From positions 1 through 64,000 of the forward strand of contig CAKPYH010000004.1 in the NCBI GenBank assembly GCA_934202735.1: 64,000 nt of DNA, read 5' to 3'. The notes beneath the pieces are model-generated. The model ran no database searches. It saw only the letters and a list, made by a program, of their open reading frames with translations, and was not told the origin of the DNA. The position numbers and the translations under genes are program-made. Origin of the DNA: an uncultured Alphaproteobacteria bacterium (GTDB lineage: Bacteria; Pseudomonadota; Alphaproteobacteria; CAAHEQ01; UBA3637). Below are positions 51,920 through 60,852 of this stretch, piece by piece. Position 1 is the first letter of the stretch. Every line of letters begins with the position of its first letter.

Positions 51920-54424
51920 ATGGATATTGAAAAATTGACAGATCGGGCCAAAGGCTTTGTGCAGTCGGCCCAAAATTTAGCCGTCAGGAACGGGAATCCG
52001 TATCTGACACCCCTACACTTGCTGCGCGTCATGCTGGATGACGGGCAAGGTTTGGCCACACAACTCATCACCCAGGCGGGCGGTGATGTCGCGGCCGTGA
52101 ATGAAAAAGTGCAACAAGGCTTAGAAAAACTCCCCCGTGTCTCGGGCGAGTCGGTTCAGGTTTCGGCCTCTCAGGATTTTCTGCGCGTCATGGACCGGGC
52201 CGAGCAAATCGCCCATAAAGCCAAAGACACATATACCACCGTTGAACGAATTTTACAAGCTATCTTGGCCGATAAGACTTATGGTGTGGATGCTCAAAAC
52301 CTGAATGAAGTCATTAATAACATGCGTCAGGGACGTACCGCCGAATCCCCCAGTGCCGAAGATAACTTTCAAGCTTTGAAACGATATGCGATTGATTTTA
52401 CCGAACGGGCCCGGCAAGGAAAACTGGATCCCGTGATCGGTCGTGATGAAGAAATTCGTCATACAATCCAAGTTTTATCCCGCCGGACAAAAAACAATCC
52501 GATTCTGATCGGGGAACCCGGGGTCGGCAAGACGGCGATTGTGGAAGGCTTGGCCTTGCGGATTATCAACGGAGATGTACCGGAAAGTTTGGCCCATAAA
52601 CGCCTGATGGCTCTGGATATGGGGGCCTTGATTGCCGGGGCTAAATATCGGGGTGAATTTGAAGAACGCTTAAAGGCGGTCTTACAGGAAGTCTCGGCCG
52701 CCAACGGGCAAGTCATTTTATTTATTGATGAAATGCATACCGTTGTCGGTGCCGGGGCCAGTGAAGGCTCTATGGATGCTTCTAACCTGTTAAAACCGGC
52801 TTTGGCCCGGGGTGAACTGCATTGTATCGGTGCCACAACCCTGAAAGAATACCAAAAATATATTGAAAAAGATGCGGCATTTGCCCGGCGGTTTCAACCG
52901 GTTTACATCAATGAACCGACCGTAGAAGATACGATTTCTATTTTACGGGGTATTAAAGAAAAATATGAAATTCACCACGGGGTGCGAATTTCCGATGCGG
53001 CCTTGGTTTCGGCGGCCGTGATGTCCAATCGGTATATTGCTGATCGGTTCTTGCCGGACAAAGCCATTGACTTGGTGGATGAAGCAGCCAGTAAACTGAA
53101 AATGGCCTTGGATTCCAAACCGGAAGCTTTGGACGAATTAGATCGCAAATTATTGCAGTTGAAAATTGAACGCGAAGCCTTGAAAAAAGAAAAGGATAAA
53201 GCGTCTCAGGAACGTTTGACCGTCATTGAAGCCAAGATTCCGCAAATGGAAAAAGAATCCGCCGATATGTCTGCCAAATGGTTGGCGGCCAAAAACTCGG
53301 TCAAAGATGCCAACGCCTTACGGGAAAAGATAGATCATGCCAAAATTGAAATTGAACGCGCCTTTCGGGAGGGCAATTATGACTTGGCCGGTCGTTTGCA
53401 ATATAAAGATATTCCGGACATGCAGGCGAAACTGGCCGAATTGGATAAATTAAATCAACAACATTCGGCCCCCGAGACCGTTACACCGGACCTGATTGCC
53501 GGTGTGGTTTCCAAATGGACCGGTATCCCGGTGGATAAATTGATGAGCTCCGAACGGGAAAAATTATTACATATTGAGACAAAGTTGGCTGAACGCGTGG
53601 TGGGACAAGATACCGCCATTACCGCCGTTGCCAATGCGGTTCGCCGGTCACGGGCGGGTTTGAAAGATCCCAATCGGCCGATCGGTTCCTTTCTGTTTTT
53701 GGGGCCGACCGGTGTGGGTAAAACCGAATTGGCGAAGGCTTTGGCCGCGTTTTTGTTTGATGAAGAATCCGCCTATATTCGGATTGATATGTCCGAATAC
53801 ATGGAAAAGCATGCCGTGGCCCGTTTAATCGGGGCACCTCCGGGATATGTGGGCTATGATGAAGGCGGCATCTTAACCGAAGCGGTCCGTCGTCGGCCTT
53901 ATCAAGTCATCTTGTTTGATGAAGTGGAAAAGGCGCACCCCGATGTCTTCAATATCTTGTTGCAGATTTTGGATGACGGTCGCCTGACCGACAGTAAGGG
54001 CCGGGTGGTAGATTTCAAAAATACCTTTATCATTTTGACTTCTAACTTGATTGTAGATGAAAAAGATCGGGATATGATGACAAAATTAAAGGCTTTCTTC
54101 AAGCCGGAGTTTTTGAATCGTTTAGACGAAATTATCCGTTTTCATGCGCTGCGTCCGGAAGATATCCGCAAAATTGTGGATATACAAGTGGCACGCCTGC
54201 AAAAACGCTTGGACGACCACAGAATTAAACTGGCCTTAACGGACAAGGCCAAGGACTGGCTGGCGCAAAACGGCTATGATGCCGAATTCGGTGCCCGTCC
54301 CTTAAAACGCTTGATTCAACAAGAGTTGGAAAATCCGCTGGCCATGCGTTTGTTATCGGGTGAGGTGTCCGATGGAACAACGGTTCGCATTGATGCGACC
54401 AAAGAGGGCCTGAACATACGCTAG
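51920..54424 (+). CDS. clpB: ATP-dependent disaggregase ClpB
   Basis: An 834-residue AAA+ chaperone that dissolves protein aggregates with DnaK. The N domain covers residues 1-145. NBD1 has Walker A GEPGVGKT (198-205) and ILFIDEMHTVVGAG. The coiled-coil middle domain spans about 395-515 and is somewhat short. NBD2 has GPTGVGKT and VILFDEVEKAHPDV. After TSNL the loop before FFKPEFLNRLDE is about ten residues shorter than in E. coli, explaining part of the reduced length (E. coli 857). AAAGGAG precedes the ATG. Confidence 0.97.
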   Translation: MDIEKLTDRAKGFVQSAQNLAVRNGNPYLTPLHLLRVMLDDGQGLATQLITQAGGDVAAVNEKVQQGLEKLPRVSGESVQVSASQDFLRVMDRAEQIAHKAKDTYTTVERILQAILADKTYGVDAQNLNEVINNMRQGRTAESPSAEDNFQALKRYAIDFTERARQGKLDPVIGRDEEIRHTIQVLSRRTKNNPILIGEPGVGKTAIVEGLALRIINGDVPESLAHKRLMALDMGALIAGAKYRGEFEERLKAVLQEVSAANGQVILFIDEMHTVVGAGASEGSMDASNLLKPALARGELHCIGATTLKEYQKYIEKDAAFARRFQPVYINEPTVEDTISILRGIKEKYEIHHGVRISDAALVSAAVMSNRYIADRFLPDKAIDLVDEAASKLKMALDSKPEALDELDRKLLQLKIEREALKKEKDKASQERLTVIEAKIPQMEKESADMSAKWLAAKNSVKDANALREKIDHAKIEIERAFREGNYDLAGRLQYKDIPDMQAKLAELDKLNQQHSAPETVTPDLIAGVVSKWTGIPVDKLMSSEREKLLHIETKLAERVVGQDTAITAVANAVRRSRAGLKDPNRPIGSFLFLGPTGVGKTELAKALAAFLFDEESAYIRIDMSEYMEKHAVARLIGAPPGYVGYDEGGILTEAVRRRPYQVILFDEVEKAHPDVFNILLQILDDGRLTDSKGRVVDFKNTFIILTSNLIVDEKDRDMMTKLKAFFKPEFLNRLDEIIRFHALRPEDIRKIVDIQVARLQKRLDDHRIKLALTDKAKDWLAQNGYDAEFGARPLKRLIQQELENPLAMRLLSGEVSDGTTVRIDATKEGLNIR

Positions 54425-54446
54425 GTCCGGTTCCATCGCCTATTAC

Positions 54447-54474
54447 AAAGCCCTTTGGAAAACCAAAGGGCTTT
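54447..54474 (+). terminator. Strong terminator after clpB
   Basis: A perfect 12-base-pair stem (AAAGCCCTTTGG / CCAAAGGGCTTT) with an AAAA loop. The 3' T run is short. Confidence 0.85.
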
Positions 54475-54561
54475 AAAATTATGGTATTTATTTAACCTTT
54501 TTAACAATATCCATTCCGCGACAATAAAAAAATAGCCAAGTAAAATGAATTACTTGGCAAA

Positions 54562-54638
54562 TGGCGGGAGTGAAGGGGCTCGAACCCTCGACCTTCTGCG
54601 TGACAGGCAGACGCTCTAACCAGCTGAGCTACACCCCC
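54562..54638 (-). tRNA. tRNA-Asp (anticodon GTC)
   Basis: A 77-base cloverleaf on the minus strand. The acceptor GGGGGTG pairs with CACTCCC (one G-U), the anticodon loop is CTGTCAC with GTC at 34-36, the discriminator base is G73 as required for AspRS, the T loop is TTCGAGC, and CCA is encoded. Confidence 0.95.
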
Positions 54639-54654
54639 AAATCAGATGAACCTG

Positions 54655-54683
54655 TTTATAACAGACTTTTTTCAAAAATGCAA
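54655..54683 (-). promoter_or_regulatory. Promoter of tRNA-Asp
   Basis: On the minus strand, TTGCAT (54678-54683) and TATAAA (54655-54660) are 17 bases apart. Confidence 0.65.
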
Positions 54684-54730
54684 GCATTTTTTTCATTTTT
54701 TCGCATTTTTTTATTTCGGAACGGGTGAAC

Positions 54731-55051
54731 CTATAAAATGAAGGTATGCAATAAAAAGCACATGGCAACGGTACTGAGCACCACGACATTGATTACAACC
54801 GAATCACGCATGATCAAAACAATCCGTTCCCCAATAGCCGACAAAGATAGTTTTTCTACAAAAATCCACAACAACGCATGAAATCCCAGGACAAATAAAA
54901 AGGACATAAAATAAACCATTTTCTCGGTCAACAAAGCCGCCAACGGCGTTTTATCCGATTGTACGGAAAAAAGCCACAAGCCGAAAGCAATACCAACCAA
55001 AATGATAAAGCGAAACGTTATAAATGATTTTACCATATTTTTCAAAGCCAT
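54731..55051 (-). CDS. Small integral membrane protein of unknown function
   Basis: A 106-residue protein with three hydrophobic helices (FIILVGIAFGLWLF, MVYFMSFLFVLGFHALLWIFV, VVINVVVLSTVAMCFLL). No family is recognised. AAAGGA precedes the ATG. It follows the Sel1 protein gene after 19 bases and probably shares its transcript. Confidence 0.78.
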   Translation of the reverse strand: MALKNMVKSFITFRFIILVGIAFGLWLFSVQSDKTPLAALLTEKMVYFMSFLFVLGFHALLWIFVEKLSLSAIGERIVLIMRDSVVINVVVLSTVAMCFLLHTFIL

Positions 55052-55070
55052 AGTCAGTCCTTTTTCTGTG

Positions 55071-56081
55071 TTATCTCCGGCGGCCGCCGCTGCGCCGCGA
55101 TTTTTTCTTTCGCTGTTTTTCGGCCGGTTTAGAGGGTTTCTCGCCCGTCTGGGCCGCCACAGCAGTCGGATTTAAGGGCGATTCCACTTTACCGATAACG
55201 GTCGTTTGAATTTCAATCATTTTTTTACGGGCCTGTTCAATTTCAGACAGCGTTAAATCTTTAGCCAGTTGTTTTTGCCCTTCTATCGCCACATCCAAAC
55301 CCTGATTAGCCGACAAAGTCATCCACGCGTACGCCGTGATGATATTGCGCGGAAGCCCTTCCCCATTGGCATACATCGCCCCCAACACATATTGAGACGG
55401 GGCATAACCGCGGGACGCTGCATAAGTATAATACTTGACCGCTATATCCAGATTTTTATCGTCATCGCGTCCTGTTTGCTCCATAAAAGCCAACGAATGG
55501 AATGACCCTATATCTCCGGCGGCGGCCGATTGTAAATATGACTTACGGGATTTAGCCCGAGAATCCGGGGTGTCTTGATATTGATAAATATCGCCTAAAT
55601 ACCGTCCGACAATCGGTTTATTCACAATATTCACACGTTCCAAATAACCAATTGCCCGGGGAACATCACGATCTATCCCGTCCCCCAGATAATACATGAC
55701 CCCCAAGTTCAATAACGCATCATCGTCATCACTTTCTGCGGCGGCTTCATATAACTTGGTGGCCATAATTTTATCTTTCGGAACGATTCGCCCTTCGGAA
55801 TACAGATACCCCAATAAAGCTTGTGCTTTCTCGTACTCTTGATCCGTTGATTTTTTCAGATAGGAAAGCCCCGCTTGATCATCACGCCCCACACCGAATC
55901 CGTTAAAATACATGTACGCCACATAATACTGCGCCCGGCGATCACCTTGATCCGCCAACGGTTTGAACTCGGAAAAAGCTTGAGAATATTGTTGCTTGTC
56001 AAAATATCCGATACCTTCCGTCCAACCGGCCGCCACAGGTAGCGTCAACCCCAATGTCAGCAAAAAAGCAATTTTTTTCAT
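55071..56081 (-). CDS. Exported Sel1-repeat protein
   Basis: A 336-residue secreted or periplasmic protein with signal peptide (MKKIAFLLTLGLTLPVAAG). At least six Sel1-like repeats follow (A-x-x-x-x-G-x-x-Y-x-x-G-x-G pattern): QGDRRAQYYVAYMYFNGFGV, AESDDDDALLNLGVMYYLGD, SRGYAPSQYVLGAMYANGEG. The last about 30 residues are an extremely basic K/R tail (KQRKKKSRRSGGRRR), which could bind nucleic acid, lipid A or peptidoglycan. Such proteins are scaffolds for protein complexes. AAAGGA precedes the ATG. Confidence 0.88.
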   Translation of the reverse strand: MKKIAFLLTLGLTLPVAAGWTEGIGYFDKQQYSQAFSEFKPLADQGDRRAQYYVAYMYFNGFGVGRDDQAGLSYLKKSTDQEYEKAQALLGYLYSEGRIVPKDKIMATKLYEAAAESDDDDALLNLGVMYYLGDGIDRDVPRAIGYLERVNIVNKPIVGRYLGDIYQYQDTPDSRAKSRKSYLQSAAAGDIGSFHSLAFMEQTGRDDDKNLDIAVKYYTYAASRGYAPSQYVLGAMYANGEGLPRNIITAYAWMTLSANQGLDVAIEGQKQLAKDLTLSEIEQARKKMIEIQTTVIGKVESPLNPTAVAAQTGEKPSKPAEKQRKKKSRRSGGRRR

Positions 56082-56189
56082 AGGCTTATATCCTTTATTT
56101 ATCCCAATCCCATTGATGCGGACAGACTTACGCCCTTTCCGTTTGGATTCAAACTAGCATACTTTTTTCCGAAAGGCAATAGTAAAATA

Positions 56190-56333
56190 TCACTCTTGCA
56201 CAAAAACCGACTTCGGTTCGCCGCACAAAGGGCATACCCAATCTTCGGGTAAATCTTCAAAGGGGACATCGCCATCGTACACATAGCCGCATACGGTGCA
56301 AACCCATTTTTTGTTTGTCGTTTGTTCCATCAT
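56190..56333 (-). CDS. Possible stand-alone rubredoxin from an internal start
   Basis: Inside the fusion gene, an in-frame ATG at 56333 (MMEQTT) is preceded by AAGGAG (56340-56345) at six bases, a better ribosome-binding site than most genes here have. The product would be a 47-residue rubredoxin with both CxxC motifs. Either both proteins are made, or the site is a relic of two separate genes that later fused. This is an inference; only the site and frame are seen. Confidence 0.5.
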   Translation of the reverse strand: MMEQTTNKKWVCTVCGYVYDGDVPFEDLPEDWVCPLCGEPKSVFVQE

Positions 56334-56810
56334 TTTATTCTCCTTTTTTTGTTGTTGATAATCGGCATAGATCAAGGGTACTGCCGTACGATTCGATCCC
56401 ATTTGCGCCTGCACGACACGGCATAAAAAGATATGGTGATGTTCGGTTTCTATTGCCTTTAAGACCGTTAAAAACAAAGTAGCCACCGAATCATTCAAAA
56501 CCGGCAATCCGGATACCAAATGATAACTGTCCGGCACCCACTTATCCGCCGTACGGGAGGACATTGTTCCAAAGCGCGTAATCACTTCATTCGGTACATT
56601 TTGGGCCAGAACGGATAACGTCAGTTCACGCGTTTTCAACACATTTTGACAGGTATACGATTCTTTGGATAAAGAAACCAAGACCTGAGGAGGCGCTACT
56701 TCCGTTACCATCACGGAATCCACACAACTGCCGATCAAACGACCGGCGGTATCTATGGCCCCCGTGATATAGACACCGTGTGAAATTTTGAAGAGTGCTT
56801 GCACATCCAT
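56190..56810 (-). CDS. Flavin reductase-rubredoxin fusion (Hrb-like)
   Basis: A 206-residue two-domain redox protein. Residues 1-150 are an FMN-binding split-barrel flavin reductase domain (SHGVYITGAID, SVMVTEVAPPQVLVSLSKES). A Lys/Gln-rich linker leads to a C-terminal rubredoxin of about 45 residues with both CxxC iron ligands (VCTVCGYVYDG and VCPLCGEP). This is the layout of high-molecular-weight rubredoxin of Moorella, which passes electrons from NADH to flavodiiron proteins that detoxify O2 or NO. No flavodiiron gene is in the window. The rubredoxin part has its own Shine-Dalgarno and ATG. AAAGGGG precedes the main start. Confidence 0.92.
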   Translation of the reverse strand: MDVQALFKISHGVYITGAIDTAGRLIGSCVDSVMVTEVAPPQVLVSLSKESYTCQNVLKTRELTLSVLAQNVPNEVITRFGTMSSRTADKWVPDSYHLVSGLPVLNDSVATLFLTVLKAIETEHHHIFLCRVVQAQMGSNRTAVPLIYADYQQQKKENKMMEQTTNKKWVCTVCGYVYDGDVPFEDLPEDWVCPLCGEPKSVFVQE

Positions 56811-56832
56811 ATCCCATTCCCCTTTCCTGTAT

Positions 56833-56861
56833 AAGATAATTCAATTTTTATCTAAAGACAA
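56833..56861 (-). promoter_or_regulatory. Candidate promoter of the flavin reductase-rubredoxin gene
   Basis: On the minus strand, TTGTCT (56856-56861) and TATCTT (56833-56838) are 17 bases apart. Confidence 0.5.
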
Positions 56862-56871
56862 CTTTTTTTTG

Positions 56872-56899
56872 TTGCAAATGTCAAAAAACTGTTTATACT
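56872..56899 (+). promoter_or_regulatory. Promoter of the LOG family gene
   Basis: TTGCAA (56872-56877) and TATACT (56894-56899) are 16 bases apart, divergent from the preceding promoter. Confidence 0.6.
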
Positions 56900-56924
56900 C
56901 TACCTATTCAACAAAGGAAATAAA

Positions 56925-57518
56925 ATGAAAAAATATAAAATGATAACTGTCTTCTGTGGTGCAGCGGCATCTATTTCTTCCATTCATCATGCCCCTATGC
57001 GCCGGACAGGTGAATTGTTGGCCGAACACGGGGCAACATTGGTCTTCGGTATCGGTGATGAGGGCTTGATGGGCAGTATGTTTCAAGGCGTTCGCAATAA
57101 AAACGGTACGGTCGTTGGCATTACAACCATGAAATTATTGGAATTGCAATGCAAAGATCCCGGCGTTTTCAAATTGGGTGAAATTAAAATTGTTCCCGAT
57201 TTATCACATCGTAAAAAAGATATGTTTCAAATGGGCGAAGCTGTTTTAGTCGGTCCCGGCGGTTGGGGAACCATTGATGAATTTTCCGAGTTCGCCGTTT
57301 TAATCCAAACAGGTGAAGTTCAAAAAAAACCGTTGATTTTCTTGAACTACAATGGCTTTTGGGAACCGTTCCGCGAACTGATGTTAAACATGTTGCAAGA
57401 AGGTACCCTGAACCAAAGCAAGGTGGATTTTGTAGACTTTGTGGATTCACCGGATGAGATTTTTGAGACCCTGGAAAAGGTCCAAAATCGTTTGGATGCT
57501 AACGCACAGAATAAATAG
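56925..57518 (+). CDS. LOG family protein (Rossmann fold nucleotide hydrolase)
   Basis: A 197-residue protein of the LONELY GUY/TIGR00730 family, which hydrolyses nucleoside monophosphates to base and ribose 5-phosphate. The family markers are GIGDEGLMGSMFQG (usually GGGxxGLMG), HRKKDMF and the signature PGGWGTIDEFSE. In bacteria such proteins are general nucleotide phosphoribohydrolases rather than plant hormone makers. AAAGGA precedes the ATG. It converges on the DUF192 gene with only seven bases between stops. Confidence 0.9.
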   Translation: MKKYKMITVFCGAAASISSIHHAPMRRTGELLAEHGATLVFGIGDEGLMGSMFQGVRNKNGTVVGITTMKLLELQCKDPGVFKLGEIKIVPDLSHRKKDMFQMGEAVLVGPGGWGTIDEFSEFAVLIQTGEVQKKPLIFLNYNGFWEPFRELMLNMLQEGTLNQSKVDFVDFVDSPDEIFETLEKVQNRLDANAQNK

Positions 57519-57525
57519 GCACGTT

Positions 57526-58812
57526 TTATTCGGTAATTGTCAGGTGAAGTTTATCCCCGATGTGAATGCCGTATTTTTGCACGGTTCCGGCCGGAACTTC
57601 CATGGCACCGGCTACCGCGCCGCGTGAAGCATGTGATATCAACGTCATCGGTTGCGCATTTTCGGAAATATCGGTAATGTTGCCTTTCTCATCAAAGAAA
57701 AGTAAATCCAACGGTATGAATGTATTTTTCATCCACAAGGCCATCGGGGCCGGGTTCTCGTTCAAAAAGACCATACCTGTTTTATCCGGTATATGTGTCC
57801 GAAACATTAAGCCTTGCTCTTTTTCATCGGGGGTTATGGCGTATTCTACCTGAAACGAGACAGGCCCCTTTTGAGTTTGAATAACCGTACTGCCGGTTTC
57901 AAAGGCCGTCTGTTCCGGTTTCACAAATGACAAGTCATCCGGGATTGTATCCCCCAATTCAAACATCATTTGTTCCAGTTTTGCGGTATAACGAGGGTCT
58001 TCGGGCTTGTAATTTCCCAACCACTTCAAAACCCGTTCTCCGGTATCACGATACCCTTTGGCCCGTAAACCGGCCCGAGATACCCGCCAATCACCCAAGG
58101 GCGGCATACCGTTCATTTCCCGCACATAAGCATCCACAGCCTCCCCCCAGGTCTTATACAAGACCGGTTCATAATGCCGGGCATCTTTCCAAGCGTATAA
58201 ATCAAAGGGAGAATCCAAATGTTCTTTCCCGAAGTTCGTTCGTAAGGCCGCCTGAGCAACGGCAACCATGGGGGGGACCATATCCACTTTATCCATCAGG
58301 TCATTGAGTTGTGCCATACGCGACCGCTTGGCCCCCGAATCATATTTGACCACCAAAGAATCAAAAAAATCAGTTTCCGGTTGTGTCCATATATCACCTT
58401 GTTGCATTTTTTGGCGCAACAAGTACAGGATGGCCCGTTCCTTTAACGTTTGTTCATTTTCGCGCAGAATCCAGGCCGACACAACCCGAGCAAACAAGGT
58501 TCTGTCCCCTTGATCGGCAAAATCCGCCGGCAATTTTTCTACAAAGACACGCGGGACACGGGTCTGCGTTGCCGATTCAAATAACTGCCGCAATTCGGCC
58601 GTTGTTTTGGGAGCTACGAAAACACCGGGGACAGGTTGAACGGCACGTTCCATTAAAAAAGCAATGCCTTGTGTTTGAGGGGATACCTCCGCAATCGGCT
58701 GTCCGTCCGTTTGTGGTACCGGTAAAACCGTCGGCCGATATATCCAGGCATATAATCCCCCGACTCCAATCAATAAAACACCCAAGCCTAACAACCATTT
58801 TGTATGTTTCAT
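57526..58812 (-). CDS. Membrane-anchored protein with C-terminal DUF192 domain
   Basis: A 428-residue protein. One N-terminal helix (WLLGLGVLLIGVGGLYAWI) anchors it. About residues 60-290 are a helical domain that I do not recognise. The last about 125 residues form a DUF192 domain (EKEQGLMFRTHIPDKTGMVFL, MKNTFIPLDLLFFDEKGNI, AVAGAMEVPAGTVQKYGIHIGD-like). Most DUF192 proteins are only 120-170 residues, so the extra N-terminal domain is unusual. It lies 14 bases behind murJ with AAGGAG upstream, suggesting an envelope role. Confidence 0.82.
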   Translation of the reverse strand: MKHTKWLLGLGVLLIGVGGLYAWIYRPTVLPVPQTDGQPIAEVSPQTQGIAFLMERAVQPVPGVFVAPKTTAELRQLFESATQTRVPRVFVEKLPADFADQGDRTLFARVVSAWILRENEQTLKERAILYLLRQKMQQGDIWTQPETDFFDSLVVKYDSGAKRSRMAQLNDLMDKVDMVPPMVAVAQAALRTNFGKEHLDSPFDLYAWKDARHYEPVLYKTWGEAVDAYVREMNGMPPLGDWRVSRAGLRAKGYRDTGERVLKWLGNYKPEDPRYTAKLEQMMFELGDTIPDDLSFVKPEQTAFETGSTVIQTQKGPVSFQVEYAITPDEKEQGLMFRTHIPDKTGMVFLNENPAPMALWMKNTFIPLDLLFFDEKGNITDISENAQPMTLISHASRGAVAGAMEVPAGTVQKYGIHIGDKLHLTITE

Positions 58813-58826
58813 GTTTTTTCTCCTTT

Positions 58827-60416
58827 TTACGATAATCGCCTATGCATCACAAGGCGTTTCAGGTCATCTGCCGGCATACCACCACTTAACATAAGGCCCG
58901 TCAAAAACAGAATCAACCCCGCACCGATCAATATCGCCAATACCCCCCCCGAAATCATCACGCCGGCCTGCATCCACTGGGGCCAATATGCGCACAAACC
59001 GGCCTGCATACTCCACAGAATGATCCCCATAAACGCCCCGGCCGATACGATTCGCGGCAACCGAAAGCGGGCCACCCGATCCAATCGGAAATCGCCGTGT
59101 CGGGCCAAGCGCACAATATACTGACCGGCGTTAAACCAGACACTAATACTGGTAGCCAACGCAATACCGACATATCCCCAAAACTGCATAAAGATAACGG
59201 CCAAGATTGCATTTAAGATCACGCCGACTACCGCAATTTTAACCGGCGTAACGGTATCACCGCGTGCATAAAAGAAAGGGGCTACCGTTTTCGTCATCAT
59301 ATAGGCCGGCAGACCGCAGGCAAAAACAACCAAGGCGCGGGCCGTATGTTCGGCATCTGTAGCGGTAAAGGCTCCATGCTCAAACAATATCCGGACAATC
59401 GGCATCGCCAGCAAAATCAGGCCCACCATAGATGATACCGATAATGCTACCGAGACTTCCAATCCTCGGTTCATTTGAATGTTGGCCTGTGCCGCATCTC
59501 CGGCTTTGATATGGCGCGATAAAACCGGCAGTAAAACGGTTCCGATAGCGACCCCTATCACACCGATGGGCAGTTGGAACAAGTGATTAGCGTAATTAAG
59601 CCACGACATAGCCCCCTGCCCCACAAATGACACAAGCAGTGTGTCCAAAAACAGGTTGATTTGATAAACACCCGATCCGAATACGCCCGGAGCCATTTTC
59701 TTTAATAAGACTTTTACGTCCGGTGTCAAGCGAAACAACGCTTTCACGGGACCTATCAAACCAAATGTCAGGCCATTCTTCCAAATGTGCCAGGCCAAAA
59801 AACAAAACTCTATCACACCGGCCACCAAGACCCCCCAAGCCAGCGCATACGCCGGAGCATCAGGCCCCGATATAAACGGCGTGAGAAATAACAAAAAACA
59901 CACCATCACAATATTCAAAAGCGTGGGCGTAAAGGCTGCAGCCCAAAATTTACCTACCGAATTGAGCATCCCCGAAAACAGCGACACCAAAGAAACCATC
60001 AATAAAAACGGAAAAGTAATCCGACTCAGTGTTGTGGTCAAAGCTATTTTCCCCGGGACGCTGTCAAACCCGTGCGCCAAAATAAACATCAAATTCGGCA
60101 TCAGGATTTCCATGACAATCGTGAAAAGCAATAGCACATAAAACAGAAAGCCGAAGACTGAACGAGCAAAAACCAAAGCTTGCGCTTTATTTTTCTGTTG
60201 CAACTTTTCGGAAAATAAAGGGACAAAGGCAACGTTCAATGTCCCTTCCGCAAACAAACTGCGAAACAGGTTGGGAAAGCGCAAGGCAACAAAAAAAGCG
60301 TCCGCCATCATACTCGCCCCTAAAAAACGAGCAATTAAAATTTCACGAATAAAACCGACGACACGACTAATCGCCGTACAACCGCCAACGGTGGCTATGG
60401 AAGAATGCAATGACAT
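58827..60416 (-). CDS. murJ: Lipid II flippase MurJ
   Basis: A 529-residue MOP-superfamily transporter with about 14 membrane helices that flips lipid II across the inner membrane for peptidoglycan synthesis. The N-terminus (SRVVGFIREILIARFLGAS) and the ADAFFVALRFPNLFRSLFAEG block carry the conserved arginines of MurJ. AAGGA precedes the ATG. It has its own promoter and is cotranscribed with the DUF192 gene. Confidence 0.95.
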   Translation of the reverse strand: MSLHSSIATVGGCTAISRVVGFIREILIARFLGASMMADAFFVALRFPNLFRSLFAEGTLNVAFVPLFSEKLQQKNKAQALVFARSVFGFLFYVLLLFTIVMEILMPNLMFILAHGFDSVPGKIALTTTLSRITFPFLLMVSLVSLFSGMLNSVGKFWAAAFTPTLLNIVMVCFLLFLTPFISGPDAPAYALAWGVLVAGVIEFCFLAWHIWKNGLTFGLIGPVKALFRLTPDVKVLLKKMAPGVFGSGVYQINLFLDTLLVSFVGQGAMSWLNYANHLFQLPIGVIGVAIGTVLLPVLSRHIKAGDAAQANIQMNRGLEVSVALSVSSMVGLILLAMPIVRILFEHGAFTATDAEHTARALVVFACGLPAYMMTKTVAPFFYARGDTVTPVKIAVVGVILNAILAVIFMQFWGYVGIALATSISVWFNAGQYIVRLARHGDFRLDRVARFRLPRIVSAGAFMGIILWSMQAGLCAYWPQWMQAGVMISGGVLAILIGAGLILFLTGLMLSGGMPADDLKRLVMHRRLS

Positions 60417-60423
60417 GTTTTTC

Positions 60424-60452
60424 CTTATACGATAAAATGTTCACTGTTGCAA
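60424..60452 (-). promoter_or_regulatory. Promoter of murJ
   Basis: On the minus strand, TTGCAA (60447-60452) and TATAAG (60424-60429) are 17 bases apart and end close to the ribosome-binding site. Confidence 0.6.
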
Positions 60453-60545
60453 GAATTATTTTGATTTATCGTTACAATAACAAAACAGATATCTGCTGTG
60501 TCATTTCCGATCTCTGTCTCTTGGCATTCCCGGTTTTTCATTTTT

Positions 60546-60846
60546 GTCATTCCCATGAAAATGGGAATCCAGGATAAAAGAAGACTTTATGTCCCCTGGA
60601 TCTCCGGGTCAAGCCCGAAGATGACAATATAAAAAACGCCCGGAAGATGACAAAGTGGAAGAAACTCCGGCGGGTCCGAAGATGACAGGGGAAAGAGAAA
60701 ATGCCACCCGGGGGTTGATTTTTGCAACAGCGAAAAATCACAACAAACTAACCCGTTCAAATCATTAAATCTTTTATATGGTGTAGGGTTGCGGGGAATC
60801 CATGGTTTTTTGCAACACTTATTTTTAACTTTTTTACAGGGCCGGT
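60546..60846 (-). repeat. Composite intergenic repeat, copy B (inverted)
   Basis: Read on the minus strand this follows the same order as copy A: a core (60680-60846), then REP-like units, a full unit at 60597-60625, and the palindromic GTCATTCCC...GGGAATCCAGGA unit at 60546-60574. The core matches copy A closely by eye, except that copy A has about ten extra bases. It ends seven bases before the HNH reading frame. Bases 60453-60545 hold nothing further that I can name. Confidence 0.85.
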
Positions 60847-60852
60847 GATTAT

